Assembly: GCF_964204645.1 (NCBI RefSeq)
Contig: NC_134026.1
Span: 5,766,001 to 5,830,000 of the forward strand
Source of the DNA: Tubulanus polymorphus
Lineage: Eukaryota > Nemertea > Palaeonemertea > Tubulaniformes > Tubulanidae
Length of the DNA: 64,000 nt
Direction: 5' to 3'
Both the position numbers and the translations under genes were made by a program. The notes below the pieces were generated by a model, which had not been told where the DNA came from, did not search any database, and worked only from the letters and a program-made list of their open reading frames with translations. Shown here one piece after another: positions 10,644-23,030 of this stretch. Positions within the stretch are counted from its first letter, which is position 1. Every line of letters begins with the position of its first letter.

Positions 10644-13600
10644 GCGAATTACAGCCGTAACGTTAGCCATTGCATCGTTACCGATGAGAGAGTATATCCT
10701 TGGGTAACTGGCGGAAGAGGCTTGATTGGCACACGGGAAATATCTTAACTAGTTACTGACATTTTATTCCAGTGTGTAAGCAAGGAGATTCAGCGGCCAC
10801 TAAGGAATATTACATTAGTTCATTCCGACACCCGAACGGGACAAGCGTAACAAATGCTTTTTATTGATTTATACGTAGATGAAATCGTCATGGAAATCTG
10901 TGTTACACCGATCAAGAAAAATTCTCTTCCCATATCTCTCACCACGCTTCATAACCTTGACCCAACACAGCGACGCGTCTGTTCCCGATTCATTTTACGT
11001 AATTGTTGAAATAAATCATTCGTGGATTCGGTGTCATTTCAACTCGATTTATTCGTATTTGCTTTCAGATCGGGGGCAATTTATTATTTTGCGCGGTTAC
11101 ATCGATCAAAGTCCGAACCTTCGCTTGTCGAAATGAATTTCTATCTACGCAACAGTCTCTCGAAATCAACTTGAATGTGAAACTCTTAAATACGCAAAAT
11201 CGATTGGCAAAGTCTATTCGACGACTCAAAGTTCAATTAGACACAATATGCGCATAGATTGTGCTATTTCATTTAAATAACCTTGTAACCGGTAAACTAT
11301 TTCTGTCGTTTGCCGTGAATAAGAATGTTGCAATATCGGAACATCTTTCGAATATTTTCAAAACTGTTTGTTTCGTTTCTTGTTCATCTCAGTTCAATTT
11401 CAAGTTTAAGTCAAAACGTATAAATTTGCCTGGAGTGTTTGTAAGCATTTTCATCTTTGATGTTTACCGCTTGAAGCAAATGAGATCAGAGCCACGGATT
11501 GGAAAGAATACTCGTCTCTCATAAGGAATGAGCCTACAGGCAACATCTCTAAGTCCTCTGCCACAACGTCAACCATGTTTTCTTTCTATTTCAGAGTTGG
11601 CCTTTCTTACATAATAGTTAACGCGGGCGAGGCGCGGTATCCCCACATAACTAGGTTGCTCCCAAGTTCATTTCTTCAAGGTTTAAACAGCGTGACAGTT
11701 TCCATACTAGAAACTACACATAGAAAGAGATACGATCATCGTTCTAGCAACGACAGATTAGATTCACGCAATACATTGCGAAATATCAAAACATTCTCGT
11801 TAATTTCACTTGCAAATGGCATCTAATCAAATAGTGCGACTTGTTGGTGTTATAGGCGTTGTTATGATTCAGTACTCGACAGGGCGTTTAGACAGGCAGA
11901 CACACGATTTTAATTCGATCAATTCGACATCGTCGGAAGTTCTCGTCGACAGAAGACCGATTACATGTGACAATCTCTACGCAATTTACAAAAAGGAAAT
12001 TTCGTCGGTTTTCGCGTCGAACCGGAAGAAATCTGTTCGATAATTCGCCAGGGGAATCATTAGCGTTAACCAAGTAGGCTAATACACATTATAACTGACC
12101 ACTATTACCAGCCACTGTTGAATAGCTACAATTTTGGAAGCTTCGATATATCATATTAATTAAAAAATGCCGAATACAAACCCGATCGTAGACGAAAAAT
12201 ATTCCATTTCCCGTCTGGACTACGCTGTCTATAAACGTTGGTGAAAACCTGTTGCATCAGACACGTTGTTATTGATTTGAAATTCGTACGTCCGATTGTA
12301 AACATCCAGGCCCGTTATACATCCATATATCAATAATTCACATATTAGCTTTAGATGTAATTTCGATCATATGCCGGAATCGGAACTTATAGTTTATACA
12401 TTGATATATTAAATGATGGTTACGGTTTTGGAAATGTGTATAAAGCTACGTATATCGTATTTTGCTCGAACTTATCGAAAATACGTTCAACGGAAAACAA
12501 CATCGGATTGATTTCCATCGGGATAATCAGAAATACTTACATAGTAGCGTTTACTGTAATGACGATTATCCGTTATTAAAATCCGCGTGCGGCTGCGGAG
12601 ATGTCGTGTGCTCGTAAGGACTGCGTTATGCTGTATCAGAAGCGCTCTGTCAACGAACACAATTGACGCGTCGCTGATTCGACACTTCCTCGTTTGTCTG
12701 GTGGCCAGGTGACAGGATTTCCATGTATGCGCCGAGCGATAAAGCGTATTTTCAGCTGAAATTCATATTGAATTCATTTAACGCATTCGATTCGTATTCG
12801 AATTGGCCGCATTAGGTCAACCGCGATTTATGTAGATCGATGTGTAATGTGAACGTTGATATAATCCGCTGCGATACTGCGCAACATACTCACAAATAAT
12901 GTTCGCAGACGACAAAAATATTCCGAAAACTGAAAGTAGTTTCAACAACGTTTAACCAAACAAACGAATTTTGTATTCCAACAAAATCTCCCGAAGACTT
13001 TGAGAGGAACCTAAGGTATGGCAACCAATGCAGTTACTATGCATTCATCCCTGATTTTCAATTGACAGAACTCCGTTTAGTATTTCTTGCGGATTTTCAA
13101 TATACTTTACACGGACATTTTATATATGCTGGTAAGCTTATTCTTAATGCATGTACTGTCTTATATGGTGGCTGATTCGGGCCATATTGAAAAAGATTTT
13201 GTGTACGGCTAGGGACACGATAGAATAATTTTTAAGTTGGCTCATTTTTTGTACGTTCTCGCGCGAGAATTCTAAACTTTTAGTTTTCTCGCGAGAGAAA
13301 CCAAACTTTTAAACGATGAAACGTAATATTCTTCTTGTCCTTCATAATATTCTGAAATCCCCCAGAAGCAGATTTTTTAACGAACATTATATCCTAATTT
13401 TCAACTAACAACTTAATAATAAACATGTATCGTTCGCAAAATGTATACAAGCCATCAAAATTTCGTGTTAAAATCGCGGACGTATTTTCCATCGGAATAA
13501 GTGATCTTTTTGAGAAGGATTGTCTTGTTTCACTGTCAACGATACTCGTATAAAAGTCAATCGAGAAAAAACGTACGATTTCCCCTTATTTCTACTTCTG

Positions 13601-14435
13601 AGTTATGCGACGTAACCGGACCTCGGTGGTATATTACATGTATGTTTCCTTGGCGACATTAACGCGGTCGTGACGTCATTTTCGCAGAGACTATCAGAGG
13701 GGGATAAAACCCGCAGAGGTGCGAATTAGTGACAAATAAATCGTCCCTGTAACGATCATTAACGTTAGTTTAAGGAAAGGATGTAACGGATAAAATACGT
13801 CCAGTGCACTTAATTAGTTGATCACGATTGGTGCACTGACTGAAGACGTGATTTTACCTCGGCCCGGTCGCACAAAACGAAATTAGGATTAGTTGCTAAT
13901 GACGGCTTTATCTTTTTCGACAACCTCGAAACTTTATGCGAAATCATGATTAGCGTACAAACGAAACTGCAGCCAGACAGCTTTTGATTATTCAATAATT
14001 TTGTATCTTGGCAACGCTCCGGGTTCCGTTTTTACCTTCGAGTAAATACCGGTAGGCAACACGACTTTGAACACGTATTGAAGTCATTGGAAATCTGAGA
14101 ACGGGCTTATGTTTCGAGCCTCTCCACGAAATTCAAATTCGAAAAAAAGCTATCTCCAGATATAAAAAAAAAAATATTCGGAGTTGAGTTCCTCGGAGTT
14201 CGGTCGAACATTATTTTTTTACGAACTATCTAGTCGAGACATCGGATCATTAATTTTGTTACTAGACTGGATGAATGAATGAATCAATCAATCAATCGAT
14301 TAATCGATTAATCGATATCTATTGATTTAAATAACGTAGACGTTGTTGCTTCTCATGTCGAGAATACACTATGATGGACAAAATGATTGAGCATTGCAAG
14401 TTCTACCTTAATGGTGGCTGGTCGCGCCAAGTGTA
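10644..14435. other. intergenic, no confident gene
   Basis: Short plus-strand frames at 10879-11136, 11261-11524 and 11575-11826 lack domains and known motifs. 14277-14320 is a simple repeat of AATG, AATC and ATCGATTA units. The one frame with a possible secretion signal (11816-12043) is listed separately. Confidence 0.4.
11816..12043 (+). CDS. candidate small secreted peptide ORF (weak)
   Basis: An ATG at 11816 opens a 75-residue frame. Its N-terminus has a hydrophobic core (residues about 8-18, LVGVIGVVMIQ), and dibasic KK and RKK sites lie near the C-terminus. This layout would suit a secreted or processed peptide precursor. I recognise no family, there is a single cysteine, and nothing else supports expression. 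A chance ORF is equally plausible. Confidence 0.2.
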   Translation: MASNQIVRLVGVIGVVMIQYSTGRLDRQTHDFNSINSTSSEVLVDRRPITCDNLYAIYKKEISSVFASNRKKSVR

Positions 14436-14590
14436 AAACAAGAAAACTAACTTGAAAGTTTATCGACGGCTTGAGAAATAAGTCAGAAACATTGTTTAAT
14501 GTTGTCCACAATAAAAAGTATGATATAAATTATGTAATATCAAGGATCAATAAAGTTATTTTGGAAAACACGAAAAGTCATAGCGCAGAG
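14436..14590 (+). repeat. R1 copy E, 5' fragment
   Basis: 'aaaacaagaaaactaacttg' followed by 'tttatcgacggcttgagaaataag' and 'aaggatcaataaagttatttt' matches the first third of R1 copies A and C. The downstream part with the two core motifs is missing. Confidence 0.65.
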
Positions 14591-15185
14591 AATCGCTTAA
14601 AGGGACGCAGACGAGTAAGCTCGCTCTGCGCATGTAAGAACCGGCACTTAACGAAACGATATATTTTGCATGGCGTATTCCGGGGGCGTATTACGTGGAA
14701 TATCTTTTCTAACTTAGCCCGATTCAGTCACAATGCTTCCAAACACCCCCCCCCCCCTACCCACAGGCTCAACCCGTATGCTGTTACCTCCAAACAGCAT
14801 TATTTCAAATTCCCGGTAAAATAAGCATCACGATAAGCTGGAGGCTGGTATAGTGTTTACGGATTACGTGTCCCGGGTCGTTACGAGAGTATTCGATGTC
14901 CTCAGTAAGTCCGCCTTGATCTGATTGATAACGCGTCTGATGGGACTGAGCATATACACGAAATTATACAGAGGCATTACAGTGAAAGCTACCGATAAGC
15001 CACGATCTGTTGTATCCTTAGCCCCGGGAATCGCTTGAGATGGATTGATTATTTTTTTAATGGAATATATACGTAACCACTGAAAACCTGACTTGTACAG
15101 ATTCGCTGTTGGACGCGGACACTTTTTCTAAAGCCCGCTTTGATTTTAACAAAATTGTAAAATAGTCAGAATTTGAATCTTTTGG
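14591..15185. other. intergenic downstream of the GPCR
   Basis: This holds a run of C residues near 14745-14757 and otherwise unremarkable sequence. No canonical AATAAA for the minus-strand GPCR was seen close to its stop. Confidence 0.4.
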
Positions 15186-16349
15186 TTAAGATTCTGTCAT
15201 TTTTGCCCCCGCTACTTCTATTGAAAGGTAACATTGATGTATGATTTTCAGCGCGGCCTTGCGGATCTCTGATCCTGTCATTAAGTACAGATAGAAATTC
15301 GCGGCGTTATTCAAAATGAATATATGCGAGAAAACTGGAAAGATTTTCATGAGTCGGTCGTTTAAATCGGTGACATTTTGCAGTATCATCAACACGCATA
15401 TCGGTCCAGTTGTAGCCAAAAAGAATACCGAGACTGATAAGACCATTAGGGTTGTTTGGTAAGAGCTGTTCGATTTTCTATTCGTAGTGAGTTGCATCGT
15501 GTTTTTGCGGTTACAACGGAGCGAAATTGAAATGCCGATAGTCGTTGACATCAACATCAACGACGGCAGAAACGAAATGAAAGCCGATGTGAGGAAGGTA
15601 TGCATCGCGAAACCGAAGCTGATTTGAATGCAGCCAAATTGACGATTGAAATCGATGACGAACCAAAGTCTGGAAAAAGCGACGCACAGCACGGAAAATA
15701 CCGCCACGCATAGAACTGATGTGGTCTTCGTTGTCCAAATGCGCCGCGCCGAAAACGGAAAGGTCACGACACAAAAACGCTCCACAGCGACCAGTACCAA
15801 CAGTGATGGACTGGCGACGCTGGCTACATGAAGAATGTACTCGTAAAAGGCGCATTGCCAATGGCTACTGAAAACGATAGCGTGCACGCGATAGGTGAAG
15901 AAATAGATATAGTTGACCAGTTTACAGTTTTGATGGACGAGAAGGATGCTATCGGATATGGCTAAAGTAAGAAAAAACCTGCTGTACGACATTTTCCAGA
16001 AGTGAAGCGTCCGCATGATGAAGATAATGAAACAATTTCCTACGTAGCCAAAAATTAGACTACATCCGGCGATAACTACTGTGTAGACGAAATACCAGGT
16101 GGTAGAAACTGTCGCTGACAGTATGACAGTTCTGTAAGCTAGCGTATTGAGAAACGTATGATTTCGTATAATCATGAGTGTATATAGTCTGAACAATGAC
16201 GAAAGATGTATCTTTGAAAGATAGAGTCGCGTGAAGCTGAAGATCACATGCGGACTGATATCGCTGCGGTTAATTAATATAAATGTAGATTGATTTGATT
16301 TATAAAATGCTATGCTAAAATCTGACATTGATCTATAGCAAAAATTCAT
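15186..16349 (-). CDS. rhodopsin-family (class A) GPCR, orphan peptide-receptor type, intronless
   Basis: One uninterrupted frame of 387 codons encodes a seven-helix receptor for the plasma membrane. Helix 1 has GYVGN (Asn105, position 1.50) and helix 2 has LAISD (Asp133, 2.50). The helix 3 cysteine is Cys166, and ERF (190-192) stands in place of DRY. Helix 5 has a Pro in FLPSL. Helix 6 reads FFLATTGP instead of FxxCWxP, and helix 7 reads NNAANFYLY instead of NPxxY; SEIRKAALK fits helix 8. The ANFYLY form is common among invertebrate FMRFamide-like and related orphan peptide receptors, so a neuropeptide ligand is likely but unproven. The true start may be Met59 (TLMIIRNHT), because residues 1-58 are unusually hydrophobic for an N-tail; NHT at 63-65 is a glycosylation site. 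The absence of introns fits a duplicated or retrocopied receptor family. Confidence 0.92.
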   Translation of the reverse strand: MNFCYRSMSDFSIAFYKSNQSTFILINRSDISPHVIFSFTRLYLSKIHLSSLFRLYTLMIIRNHTFLNTLAYRTVILSATVSTTWYFVYTVVIAGCSLIFGYVGNCFIIFIMRTLHFWKMSYSRFFLTLAISDSILLVHQNCKLVNYIYFFTYRVHAIVFSSHWQCAFYEYILHVASVASPSLLVLVAVERFCVVTFPFSARRIWTTKTTSVLCVAVFSVLCVAFSRLWFVIDFNRQFGCIQISFGFAMHTFLTSAFISFLPSLMLMSTTIGISISLRCNRKNTMQLTTNRKSNSSYQTTLMVLSVSVFFLATTGPICVLMILQNVTDLNDRLMKIFPVFSHIFILNNAANFYLYLMTGSEIRKAALKIIHQCYLSIEVAGAKMTES

Positions 16350-17891
16350 CTACTTAAAGACTTTTTGTCTTATGCAAATCGATTACTGTATCATAGATTT
16401 CATTATTTTTGTTCTATATAACAAAAACGAATAGCCAACATTTATCAATATTCAAGAAAATAACCTATGCAATTTTTCAACCCCGAGAAGCATGTTTATG
16501 CAGTTATAGAGAGAAAGTTGATCTTAAAGTAAACCCTTAGTTTGATACGAAGGTAAATATGACGTATATAGCCTACGTATAGGCTTAATTCTTGAATTTT
16601 ATTGTTCAGGGCCCACTTGTCGGTAAGATTTAACGTTAAAGTAAAATACAGTTCGTTTTTTAATGAAGACGGAGAGAGATCATACTTTGCGATGGACAAA
16701 AAAGAAGTAAAGCCATGTTACTTTTGATAGTGCTTCAATTATGCCTAATGCATCGATCATTTTTACACCTTTAGTATATAATCGATAATGGATCTATTTG
16801 CAACAAATGCAATAGTTTCTTTCAGATCACTCGTTTCGTAAATTGCTACCTTTGGATGACAGCAAAATCAATCTTTAACTGGAGTATTTACAACATATAC
16901 GTACGTTTTCTAATCATAAGGGCATAGGATATATTGTGCGACGACAATGGGGATATTTTGGTTCCATTGTCAGCCATATTGAATGCGTTAGTTGTAATTT
17001 GACGCAAGTCATAAAACAGTACTAGAATGCGAGCAGAATAGGAGAAAATTAGATCAGCGGATTCGTGCATTAAAAACAGGTTCTTTTCATAGAGAAATTC
17101 ACCTGTTTGAAATTTGGCATTATTTGAAATCCATTTATCTATTGAAAATGACATTCAGAGTCATGGCCTCTGAGGGAGGGCAAGATCGGGCGTTTGTTTA
17201 GATGTCAGTCCCAGTAATACCTCAGTTTGCGGTGTTCTCGCATAAGCGCGCTTTGTACGCACATACGTACGTACGAATAGTCGTTTTTGTCGTAAATAAA
17301 ATTGTTTGGTTCAAATAAAGGAGCCTTAACGACTTAGTTACGACGAGTCGCTCTATCGAACAAGACAGTAATTAACGACTAACAATACTCAAACCAAGTA
17401 CTGTCCGCTCTCAGAACGCTTGTTCATTGTATTGTAGGATCTTTCTCACAAAAGCGCAACTAGTAACGTGTGATATGTCGATATCTTATACATGTATCAT
17501 GTGATGATTTGGACGGTTTCAAATCTTCAAACACAACTTTCTACAATTAGTCGATATGAAATAGGACTACGCTACACGCCAACCTTTGTGTTATCATTCT
17601 GATGGTTAATCACATTTAGGTATCGTTGTCCAGGGGAAAGAAACAAGCAGCAAGCAAGGTTTTAAGAAGGATATTTCGTAGGGGATTCTAATAGCGGATT
17701 TTCTACGCTATATTTTGATGCGTAATCGGGGAAATCTTTGCGTGTTTCGGTGTCCTTTCTCATTACGACTGAAATAGATGTCTGATTTCGACAGAGATTG
17801 AATAGGTTAGATTTGTGTGCGTGTAACAGCGGATATTAAACGGCTAAGCGCAGCTTGATACGCGGGATACTTTTATTAGAATATACAGAAC
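16350..17891. other. intergenic, divergent GPCR / unknown-gene region
   Basis: This lies between the GPCR 5' end on the minus strand and the plus-strand gene starting at 17892, so both promoters should be here. No reliable TATA or other site was identified. The frames at 16496-16699 and 16888-17154 show no domains. Confidence 0.4.
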
Positions 17892-20800
17892 ATGGCTGGT
17901 GCTTGGAAACTGAGGACTGGTAGCAGCGTCAAACGCCCAACGCCGAGACAACAACCTACCAAGTAAGAAATGACTAGCCAAAAGACTTTAACTTTAACCT
18001 TTCGCATGACCTATGTATTCATTATCCAATTCCCAAATTACTAAAGATGATTGATTAATTTTTAGACATATAGTTTTACATATAGTTTCACATACTGATA
18101 TGGTGTATGTATGACCTGCAGAGTAGATTCAGGAATATAATCAGTAAATATACGTGAGATATATTGTGAATTACTGTTTTCTTGTGAATATATTGGTTCG
18201 GAACACTTGCATAAAGTCACACTTGTGAAGTATCAGTGTTTGACGTGTATTAATGAATAGGTTTTTAGATTGATCTGGTTAATACGGAGGCTTAACACCC
18301 TTGACTTAAGATTTAGCAAGGTGTCAATAATGCCACTATAAATTGAGATTGCATACAAACAATTTCCAGTATACACGTCTATAGTTTGGCCAAAACAATG
18401 AGAAATGTATTCTAGACCTTAAAGTTAATTCACAGTTTTAGCCGCTTTTTCGTTAAGCCCTGTATTAAGGAAAAGGAAACCTTAAAATATGCTGATAATC
18501 ATTAAAGAAACCTTATGAAAACACCTACTCCTACAATTAGAAAAATTATGATATTCTAGAATCTATCGTAATGATGTCTTTGATAGTTTAACTATTAAAA
18601 TTGTGAAGTTGGATTCGTTACTATATGCCGTGCATTGCGCTTAACTGTCACCAGAAGAGCACAATGTTAAAAGTGATTTTATGTGTGATATTATTTTCTT
18701 TTTTATTTCAGGAAGAAACCTGTATGGGAAACATTAGTTGGTTGGGTGACGCAACCGGACACGGATTTTGACACAGGTAATAAAGCTGCATATTTTAGGG
18801 ACACATGAAATATTGAATAAACATTAACACATTGCGCCATAACGCGATGAGCCACAAGTCGTCATTCCTAAGTCATTTAGACTCGTAATTTATCTTCTAG
18901 GCATTGAATCTTGGTGCAAGCGCAAATACGAAGCATCCTTACCGCGAAACGGTACGTCAATTCTTTCAAATAATCCATAGTCCATTAATTCTTAATTCTG
19001 AATCAGAGTGTTTTCGTAAAAAAAGAAAATATCGTAGCAGCCAAACTGACGCCGTGTATAATGGACATTTTTTTCACTTATGTCGCATCTGCAACATCAT
19101 CAAAAATTTAAATTCTTTACAGGTAAAGTGCGATCGCAATCGCGGAAGAATTGGCATGCCTGGGACGAGTTCGTCATTGAACCGCAAACGAAATGTACCG
19201 ATATCGACGATTTAGAAGCGTTCAAAGAGAACAGTCTAGCAGAGCACTTCAAACCGAAAGTTATCAACAGAACGAAAAAAGAAACATCGGTCAATAAAGT
19301 CTCGGAAACTGTTGGCAAAGGTGGAGAAACTGAACATTCGGTTATTACTAGAAATAATGATGGTAGTAATTCGGCGGTGCTAGGCTCGAGACCGCCTAGC
19401 CAGGGACAAGCCTGTATTACGCAACTGAGTAAACCCGAATCACCCGTAAAACTGTGCTATACACAAGCGGCACCTAGTGACCGCTTAATGTCTCGGGACG
19501 AACTATTAAGCAGGGCTTCAAAGGCCTCGAAGACTGCAATTATGGATCCTGAATCGGTTGAGGATCCGGCTGAACAGTTAAACGAAGATTATCAAATACC
19601 GGAAATAATATCTCAGACTACTGATCCCGGTCCGAGCGTCGTAAAAATTGAGCCGAACAGTACCCCGAGAATCGAAGATACGTTTAACCGTTTGATAGCT
19701 CCGCCGTGTACGCCGAAACAAACGAATAAGTGTAAAAAATGTGATAAAACCCCGCTCGGCTGCGCGTGCTATAAACTGGAACAAAAGTCCCGAGTCATCG
19801 ACGTCTGCGAAGACGAGCTCCCAGTGCCGGAAGCAATACAACGCCATCTAGATAAGGCTTTGAGAACTTCACTTCCTGAAAATAACATCGGTAATCTGCG
19901 CTTGAATGACGGTCCTTTCCGTGCGTTATCAAACCGAACTCGAACTAATATATTTCCGATCAGAGATCTTATCGATACTACTAATATGAACTTATCAGCC
20001 TCCGAAAAGAGGGCAATACGTGTACAGGAAAGCTACGCTCGAAATGGCCCGGCAGGTCGTGGCCCGGCGAGAAATAACGAGAAAGGGCCGTTTTATCTGA
20101 CGGGGAAAGATCTATTGCAGCACAGGGATAAGAATTTATTTTGGTTACAGGAAGGCTTAGATATGGTGCGGTTCTATCAAAAATCAAAGGTATATGATTC
20201 TATCTATTTGTCTCGATTATTTGTTTCAAATGTAGACTATATACTTTAGTTTCCTTATTTATCTATCATAGTATGTGTGTCCTACGGGATTTCGTCCAAC
20301 TCCAATTAGGACACCCCTACAACGAGCGAAAGATATATCCAAACGTCGCTTGCACGAAAAACCCGTGACATCGGTAAAAAGTTCATTATCGTCTGCTTCA
20401 GATATCAACGTCATCATTCAGTGATAATCATTCAAATTGTGAATCCTTTAAACTTTGCAGCAACAGCAGTACAGCATGTTCGGTGACATTCCAACGCAAA
20501 GCACACACGAAAATTTAGCTCCGACCTCGTCCTTTCAGACAATAACTGCTAATTTTCCACCGGATTATCGCGGGCGCACGGACAAACTGACGTTAGTACG
20601 TGAGACTAGGTCAGCAGTTGACGGTAGGTAAGCGTGTGAATTTGAATATGTGATGACGTGTAACATATACAGCGTTTTCATTGGGTGCTGGTACTAACTC
20701 GTTTGTCCGAAGGTAAAAGTTTTTTCCGGTTTTACTTCTTGGATCTTTGAGCTCTCAAATACCTACAAATCTAGTTCTGGGCCAGTTGCACAGTCGTGAC

Positions 20801-21182
20801 TTCAGTCCAAAAGTGGTCTTAAATCTTAAGACTGGTCTTAAGTTGTTAGATTGGCTATAGAACTAAGTTGGTCTTAAACTGGTCTTAAATCTAAGTCATG
20901 ACTATGCAACCGGCCCCCTGTTCTAGTTATAATAACGCATTATGTAACCTAGCTTCAATATTTGCTCAATCGTAAACTCTGAAAATCTCTTAGCACTAGA
21001 ATGGCTTCGAGTCGTCTTCACTTACTTAGTTGAAACAGTAAGTATTTCATTTTTTAAACATTTTCAGGCATGATTGGCGACGAAGATCAGTTGAGGAAAT
21101 TATTGAAGGAGACATCGCGTTATTAGAACTGATCTACGCCAGGAAACAGCTACAGTCAACGATACTTCCAGCGATCAGGTGA
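17892..21182 (+). CDS. unrecognised multi-exon gene, 511-residue protein
   Basis: Exons 17892-17962, 18712-18776, 18901-18951, 19123-20189, 20461-20627 and 21068-21182 join in phase through GT..AG introns into one frame. The start has a good context (aacATGG). The protein is hydrophilic, with no signal peptide or membrane segment. Its N-terminus is Trp-rich (KPVWETLVGW, WCKRKYE, NWHAWDEF) and spread over short phased exons, which argues that it is real. Exon 4 is long and low in order, with a C-x2-C-x6-C-x-C cluster at residues 266-278 that might bind metal. The last exon is a charged, probably helical segment (SVEEIIEGDIALLELI). I recognise no family. The stop TGA at 21180 overlaps a GTGAG donor; if that is used, an exon at 21500-21554 adds 17 residues. 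Confidence 0.75.
20777..20919. mobile_element. MITE family M1, copy 1 (in an intron)
   Basis: The inverted ends 'gggccagttgcacagtcgtgact' and 'agtcatgactatgcaaccggcccc' (inverse complement) enclose an inner part of 'tggtcttaaa' repeats. It lies in intron 5 of the unknown gene. 'ctagtt' occurs on both sides, not quite adjacent to the right end, and may be the remnant of a target duplication. Confidence 0.7.
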
Positions 21183-21495
21183 GAGAAATACTAGTCACAC
21201 ATAAACCAACATCAACATTTCAGATTCGCCGTACGTTTCGACAAACGTGTGGCATCTTTTTCTCCGCCTTATTGCAATCTGGGTATCTGAGGTTACGGCT
21301 CTAATCGTTTGCGTTTGGTCTGTTTGTTTTAGGAATGGTGACCGTAAAGATTGCTTAGCCGTTGATAGCGCCTGATGTCGTGGTTTGATCGATTGATACT
21401 AGTGAAAAATGCAAATCAAATCTGATATATGTATAAATTATATGTATATACATATATATTTCGATATTTCATTTGATAAATAGTTGTTTCATTTG

Positions 21496-21851
21496 TTAGG
21501 ATGCATGACAGCAAACTTCCGCACCCGTGCCTCTTCCAATGCAGTAAGCTTTGAAATTCATATTTTCGACGGCAGGACAAGGATTCGAAGACCATCTCCC
21601 TAACGGGAAGTAAACACCCGAATCGATAGCTTTACCATAGCAGTTGCAGCGCATTCGTTCCCATTCCCTAAAAACTCCAATTCCTATAAGAAGTAAGATA
21701 ACAATGAATCGCCATTAAACCCGATTACAAGAATTAGGCCTAGAGCGAACGGAAAAAAATTACTTATTCCATCCTGGAGTTTTTGTAGGGTTCCGACGGT
21801 TGAACCAAGTAAAGCGCACACTAATATAGTAACAGTTATAAAAGATCCCAT
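21496..21851 (-). CDS. predicted secreted six-cysteine peptide, two exons
   Basis: Exon 1 (21851-21764) starts MGSFITVTILVCALLG, a textbook signal peptide with likely cleavage near residue 20. It ends in a gtaatt donor. An 80-bp intron with a 'cttcttatag' acceptor leads to exon 2 (21683-21496). The join gives a 91-residue protein. The mature part has six cysteines (42, 44, 65, 77, 87, 88) spaced C-x-C-x20-C-x11-C-x9-CC, which suits a disulfide-rich secreted peptide. The spacing does not match big defensins, beta-defensins, macins or ShK domains as I know them. An antimicrobial, venom-type or signalling role would be a guess. Its last codons overlap, on the opposite strand, the optional seventh exon of the upstream plus-strand gene. 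Confidence 0.55.
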
Positions 21852-23030
21852 TCTGAAAATTAAGAAAATAAGTACGTTTTCTAATAAGTTTTCTCAACTA
21901 TCTCAATCCACCAAAACAATAATTGATGACTGCTGCTTGCCTAAATGATCTAGCGATTGGTTGATTGGGAACTTTACTTACGCGGACAAGCAGCTCTATA
22001 CCGACTGGACTGTCTGGTATCACTCTAACAAACCCAAGCATTATATATGTTTATAGTATCTGGCATATTCACCCGTGTTTTATCAGTTTCTCGTTGCCTC
22101 TGATAATAAATGTCCATGGAAAATCATATTTAGCTCTCGAACATGTGTTCGTCCGTGATTTCCATACAGTTTGGCGAGGGTGTTCTTCCATTTTCCCCAT
22201 GCGAATACCTCAACCTGCCGATAAATCGATATCGGACCAACGTGGATGATGATGTAGGAATTTCACACTTCTTTTACCAGTAGTAGAAACGGTGGAAAGA
22301 TTCTACTCGACTGTGAAAAATAGTGGAATAGCCTAACATGAAAAATCAATGTTATCAGTTGATATCGGTTACTGGTCCTAGATGTGGCGTGTTTGTCATA
22401 TGTATGGCCGAGCTTATTCTATAAACGAACTTTGACTTACTAAAAAGCACATTGGGAGCATACCGTCGGATTTAGTTAGTATCACTACTACCCTGCATCT
22501 GTTGACCGGTAACGACCAATGTTGGCCCGTTGTGCTTCTGGTGCAGCTTGAAGTGAGAAGCGTGTTTTTCCAGATGTTGATATTTCAATTTCAACATGTC
22601 TAGTTGAATTATTATGTATGAAGTTATAGTTGCCTACAGTGATGAGTTTGGATTTGATTTGTAGTTCGTTCATTGAATATTTGAGATGTTCTCTCCATTT
22701 TCATATAAATGTTAAACGATTTGTTGGAATTTACATCATCAGTATAATAATTGATAAAACTGATTTACGTGGAAGGCGAATACAGTAAAGAATATGTATT
22801 CATATGCAGATGTTGTTTGGATCAGTAAATGATTCGGTATAGCCTAGTATATACCTATCACATTAGAATGGGTTCATTTGGGGAACATGCTGATTTTTGA
22901 AATTGCAAGAAGTATCTCCTTCGCAGTTCTTCAAGATTTATCACTTCGTTGCTGTCTCATACTCATTCAGCTATCAATATTTGTACCTATGTCTTCGGCC
23001 TTACTGTTTAATTTGCGGTGACTAGTTGTA
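21852..23030. other. intergenic, no confident gene
   Basis: This lies upstream of the six-cysteine peptide gene. The frames 21965-22249 plus and 22488-22673 minus have no domains. No second copy of the cysteine peptide was found here. Confidence 0.4.
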
